The position numbers and the translations under genes were made by a program. Shown here piece after piece: positions 6,547 to 7,392 of a stretch of DNA of 7,392 nucleotides. Location of the stretch: the NCBI GenBank assembly GCA_031262265.1, contig JAISIB010000117.1, positions 1-7,392 of the forward strand, given 5' to 3'. The notes under the pieces were generated by a model. It was not told the origin of the DNA, did no database searches, and worked only from the letters and a program-made list of their open reading frames with translations. The number at the start of each line of letters is the position of its first letter. The stretch's first letter is position 1. Source of the DNA: Prevotellaceae bacterium. Its GTDB lineage: Bacteria; Bacteroidota; Bacteroidia; Bacteroidales; Bacteroidaceae.

Positions 6547-6587
6547 GGGGGGATGTTAAATACGAACGAAAGCTTGCGTGGTAACAA
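6546..6587 (+). repeat. Direct repeat, copy 1: G7 run plus 35-bp conserved block (promoter-bearing)
   Basis: A run of seven G (6546-6552) is followed by ATGTTAAATACGAA, three variable bases, AAGCTTGC, two variable bases and GGTAA. The block at 6553-6587 matches 7358-7392 at 30 of 35 positions. The conserved AAGCTTGC contains the apparent -33 element of the promoter at 6573-6604. Although it begins with an ATG in frame with the lipoprotein gene, I read it as upstream DNA (see the lipoprotein entry). Confidence 0.8.
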
Positions 6588-6604
6588 TACTGTTAGTACA
6601 TTTG
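6573..6604 (+). promoter_or_regulatory. Promoter of the AT-rich lipoprotein gene (-33/-7)
   Basis: CTTG at 6573-6576, a 20-bp spacer and TACATTTG at 6597-6604 match the Bacteroidota pattern TTTG - 19 to 21 bp - TAnnTTTG (three of four and eight of eight). Transcription would begin near 6611, about 44 bases before the ATG at 6655. This is the best-supported promoter in the window, and its -33 part lies within the direct repeat. Confidence 0.6.
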
Positions 6605-6654
6605 TCCGCATCTTCGCAAACGAAATGAGCAGAAGTATTAAGAAGCAAAGTAAT

Positions 6655-7275
6655 ATGAAGAGACATAGATTATTAGTAAAAAATTGCCTTTGGCTGTTTT
6701 TGTTGTTACCTCTTATAGGAGGGTGCGAGAAAGGTTTTAAGGCTTACGAGAAGATTTTGGACACTGCGACAATCAATGGTCGTAACTATCAAAATTCTAC
6801 TTGGTGGGCATGGAACTTTCAAAGATATCCTATGCCTATTGAACTTCATGAAATTTATAAGATATTCCATTATATTGCGCAATTATCTCCGACAGAAGGA
6901 GATGCCCCCTCTTACAACATCGAGTTCTACATTTATGCAAATAATGCTCAATTCAAAACAGGCAATCCTTATTTAATAGACATTTATGAAAATGAGACTA
7001 TTGCTTCCTCGTTTTGGATTGATAATATCAAATATATTTCGAGCAATGCATCTGAAATCTTTGTTGGGAATATTGAGGGGGTAGCCTATGCCACATCGAG
7101 TGTTTCAGAGAATTTTATACCACTAAAAGGTGAATTGGTATTGGAAAGCATAGATCCTGAAACAGAAGTTTGCCATGGGTATTATTCGCTTTCTTCTCCT
7201 GAAAATGCTCCTGATAAACTCGTAATCAACGGCAAATTTGAGACAAAAACTTCTATAAATAAATTTGACTTTTAA
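6655..7275 (+). CDS. AT-rich lipoprotein of unknown function
   Basis: From the ATG at 6655 this encodes 206 residues. They begin with a positively charged stretch (MKRHRLLVK), a hydrophobic core and lipobox LIGGC with Cys24, so it is probably a membrane-anchored envelope lipoprotein. An earlier in-frame ATG at 6553 would add 34 residues ahead of the signal and lies upstream of the promoter; ATG 6625 is a possible alternative. The mature part opens with ATINGRNYQN and closes with GYYSL then LVINGKFETK. Such bookends are common in small beta-sandwich lipoproteins of Bacteroidota (DUF6252-like), but I cannot name a family. It is rich in Asn, Ile, Tyr and Ser. GC is about 30-37% in the lines I counted, against about 50% or more in the core genes, suggesting transfer. 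It lies between two copies of the promoter-bearing repeat. Confidence 0.75.
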   Translation: MKRHRLLVKNCLWLFLLLPLIGGCEKGFKAYEKILDTATINGRNYQNSTWWAWNFQRYPMPIELHEIYKIFHYIAQLSPTEGDAPSYNIEFYIYANNAQFKTGNPYLIDIYENETIASSFWIDNIKYISSNASEIFVGNIEGVAYATSSVSENFIPLKGELVLESIDPETEVCHGYYSLSSPENAPDKLVINGKFETKTSINKFDF

Positions 7276-7351
7276 AGGTAGCAGAGGTGTATCCTCGTTT
7301 GTAAAATAAATCTACTGTGCTTATCGCTGCCGTCTGCCTGTTGCACAACGT

Positions 7352-7392
7352 GGGGGAATGTTAAATACGAAAGGAAGCTTGCTGGGTAAGAA
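7352..7392 (+). repeat. Direct repeat, copy 2 (runs to the window edge)
   Basis: A run of five G (7352-7356) and an A precede a block (7358-7392) matching copy 1 at 30 of 35 positions, including the 14-mer ATGTTAAATACGAA and the -33-bearing AAGCTTGC. The copies are about 805 bp apart. If the parallel holds, a TAnnTTTG box should lie about 12-25 bp past the window, followed by another gene. Confidence 0.8.

Larger units (their letters stand above)
5834..6654. other. 820-bp region without an intact gene: repeats, palindromes and gene remnants
   Basis: No open frame here has a convincing start, length and family match on either strand. A TTG-initiated frame (5840-6091) mostly restates the 21-bp repeat. 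The stretch from 5971 to 6079 shows nothing I can name. The remainder holds the 21-bp repeat, an AT-rich inverted repeat, a -7 box with a 32-codon ORF, nested palindromes with a C-run, and two gene remnants, each listed separately. Composition shifts from AT-rich (about 6040-6300) to GC-rich (about 6480-6550) within a few hundred bases, which suggests pieces of different origin. Confidence 0.7.

Noticed and set aside
6553..6654. ATG at 6553 as the start of the lipoprotein gene
   Set aside because: It would place 34 residues before the lipoprotein signal and lies upstream of the best promoter (6573-6604). The repeated block beginning with this ATG is better read as control DNA, though copy 2 also stays open to the edge.
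7284..7296. GAGG-TGTAT-CCTC hairpin after the lipoprotein gene
   Set aside because: A four-pair stem followed by GTTTGT is too weak to call a terminator.

Overview
The window reads as chromosomal DNA of a Bacteroidota species, most likely order Bacteroidales. The grounds are the C-terminus of a receiver/AraC regulator of the hybrid two-component (HTCS) type, signal-peptide and lipoprotein genes without Shine-Dalgarno leaders, several matches to the Bacteroides -7 promoter box TAnnTTTG, and a gene remnant that looks like DUF4248. I cannot fix the genus from sequence alone; the roughly 50% GC core would suit a Tannerella/Porphyromonas/Parabacteroides-like organism.

Bases 1-5833 are an ordinary, dense core. 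The tail of an HTCS-type regulator (2-670) is followed after 42 bp by a secreted GH74-type seven-bladed-propeller xyloglucanase (713-2998). A YigZ/IMPACT-family gene (2991-3587, minus strand) converges on the GH74 gene and overlaps it by 8 bp. Diverging from yigZ is a compact three-gene plus-strand group: a DUF3298/DUF4163-type lipoprotein (3683-4516), the 16S rRNA methyltransferase RsmG (4536-5156) and a glyoxalase-II-like metallo-beta-lactamase-fold hydrolase (5183-5833). The intergenic gaps are 19 and 26 bp, so an operon is likely. The regulator and GH74 gene probably serve plant-glucan (xyloglucan) sensing and breakdown; the rest is housekeeping.

Bases 5834-6654 are different: about 820 bp without a convincing intact gene, but full of structure. 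In order they hold four tandem 21-bp repeat units whose period is kept in frame as a heptad; an AT-rich 10-bp inverted repeat; a perfect -7 box followed by a 32-codon ORF; a nested set of palindromes ending in an 8-C tract; a frame with a signal peptide and an outer-membrane-protein-like start but no start codon; and the last residues of a DUF4248-like gene. This looks like a scar where accessory genes were joined and lost.

Bases 6546-7392 form a module. A G-run followed by a conserved 35-bp block (30/35 identical between copies) occurs at 6546-6587 and again at 7352-7392, about 805 bp apart. The first copy carries the apparent -33 element of a promoter (CTTG, 20 bp, TACATTTG) that drives a distinctly AT-rich, unrecognised lipoprotein gene (6655-7275). 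The second copy sits at the window edge and probably begins another such module. This duplicated promoter plus lipoprotein unit is the most interesting part of the window.
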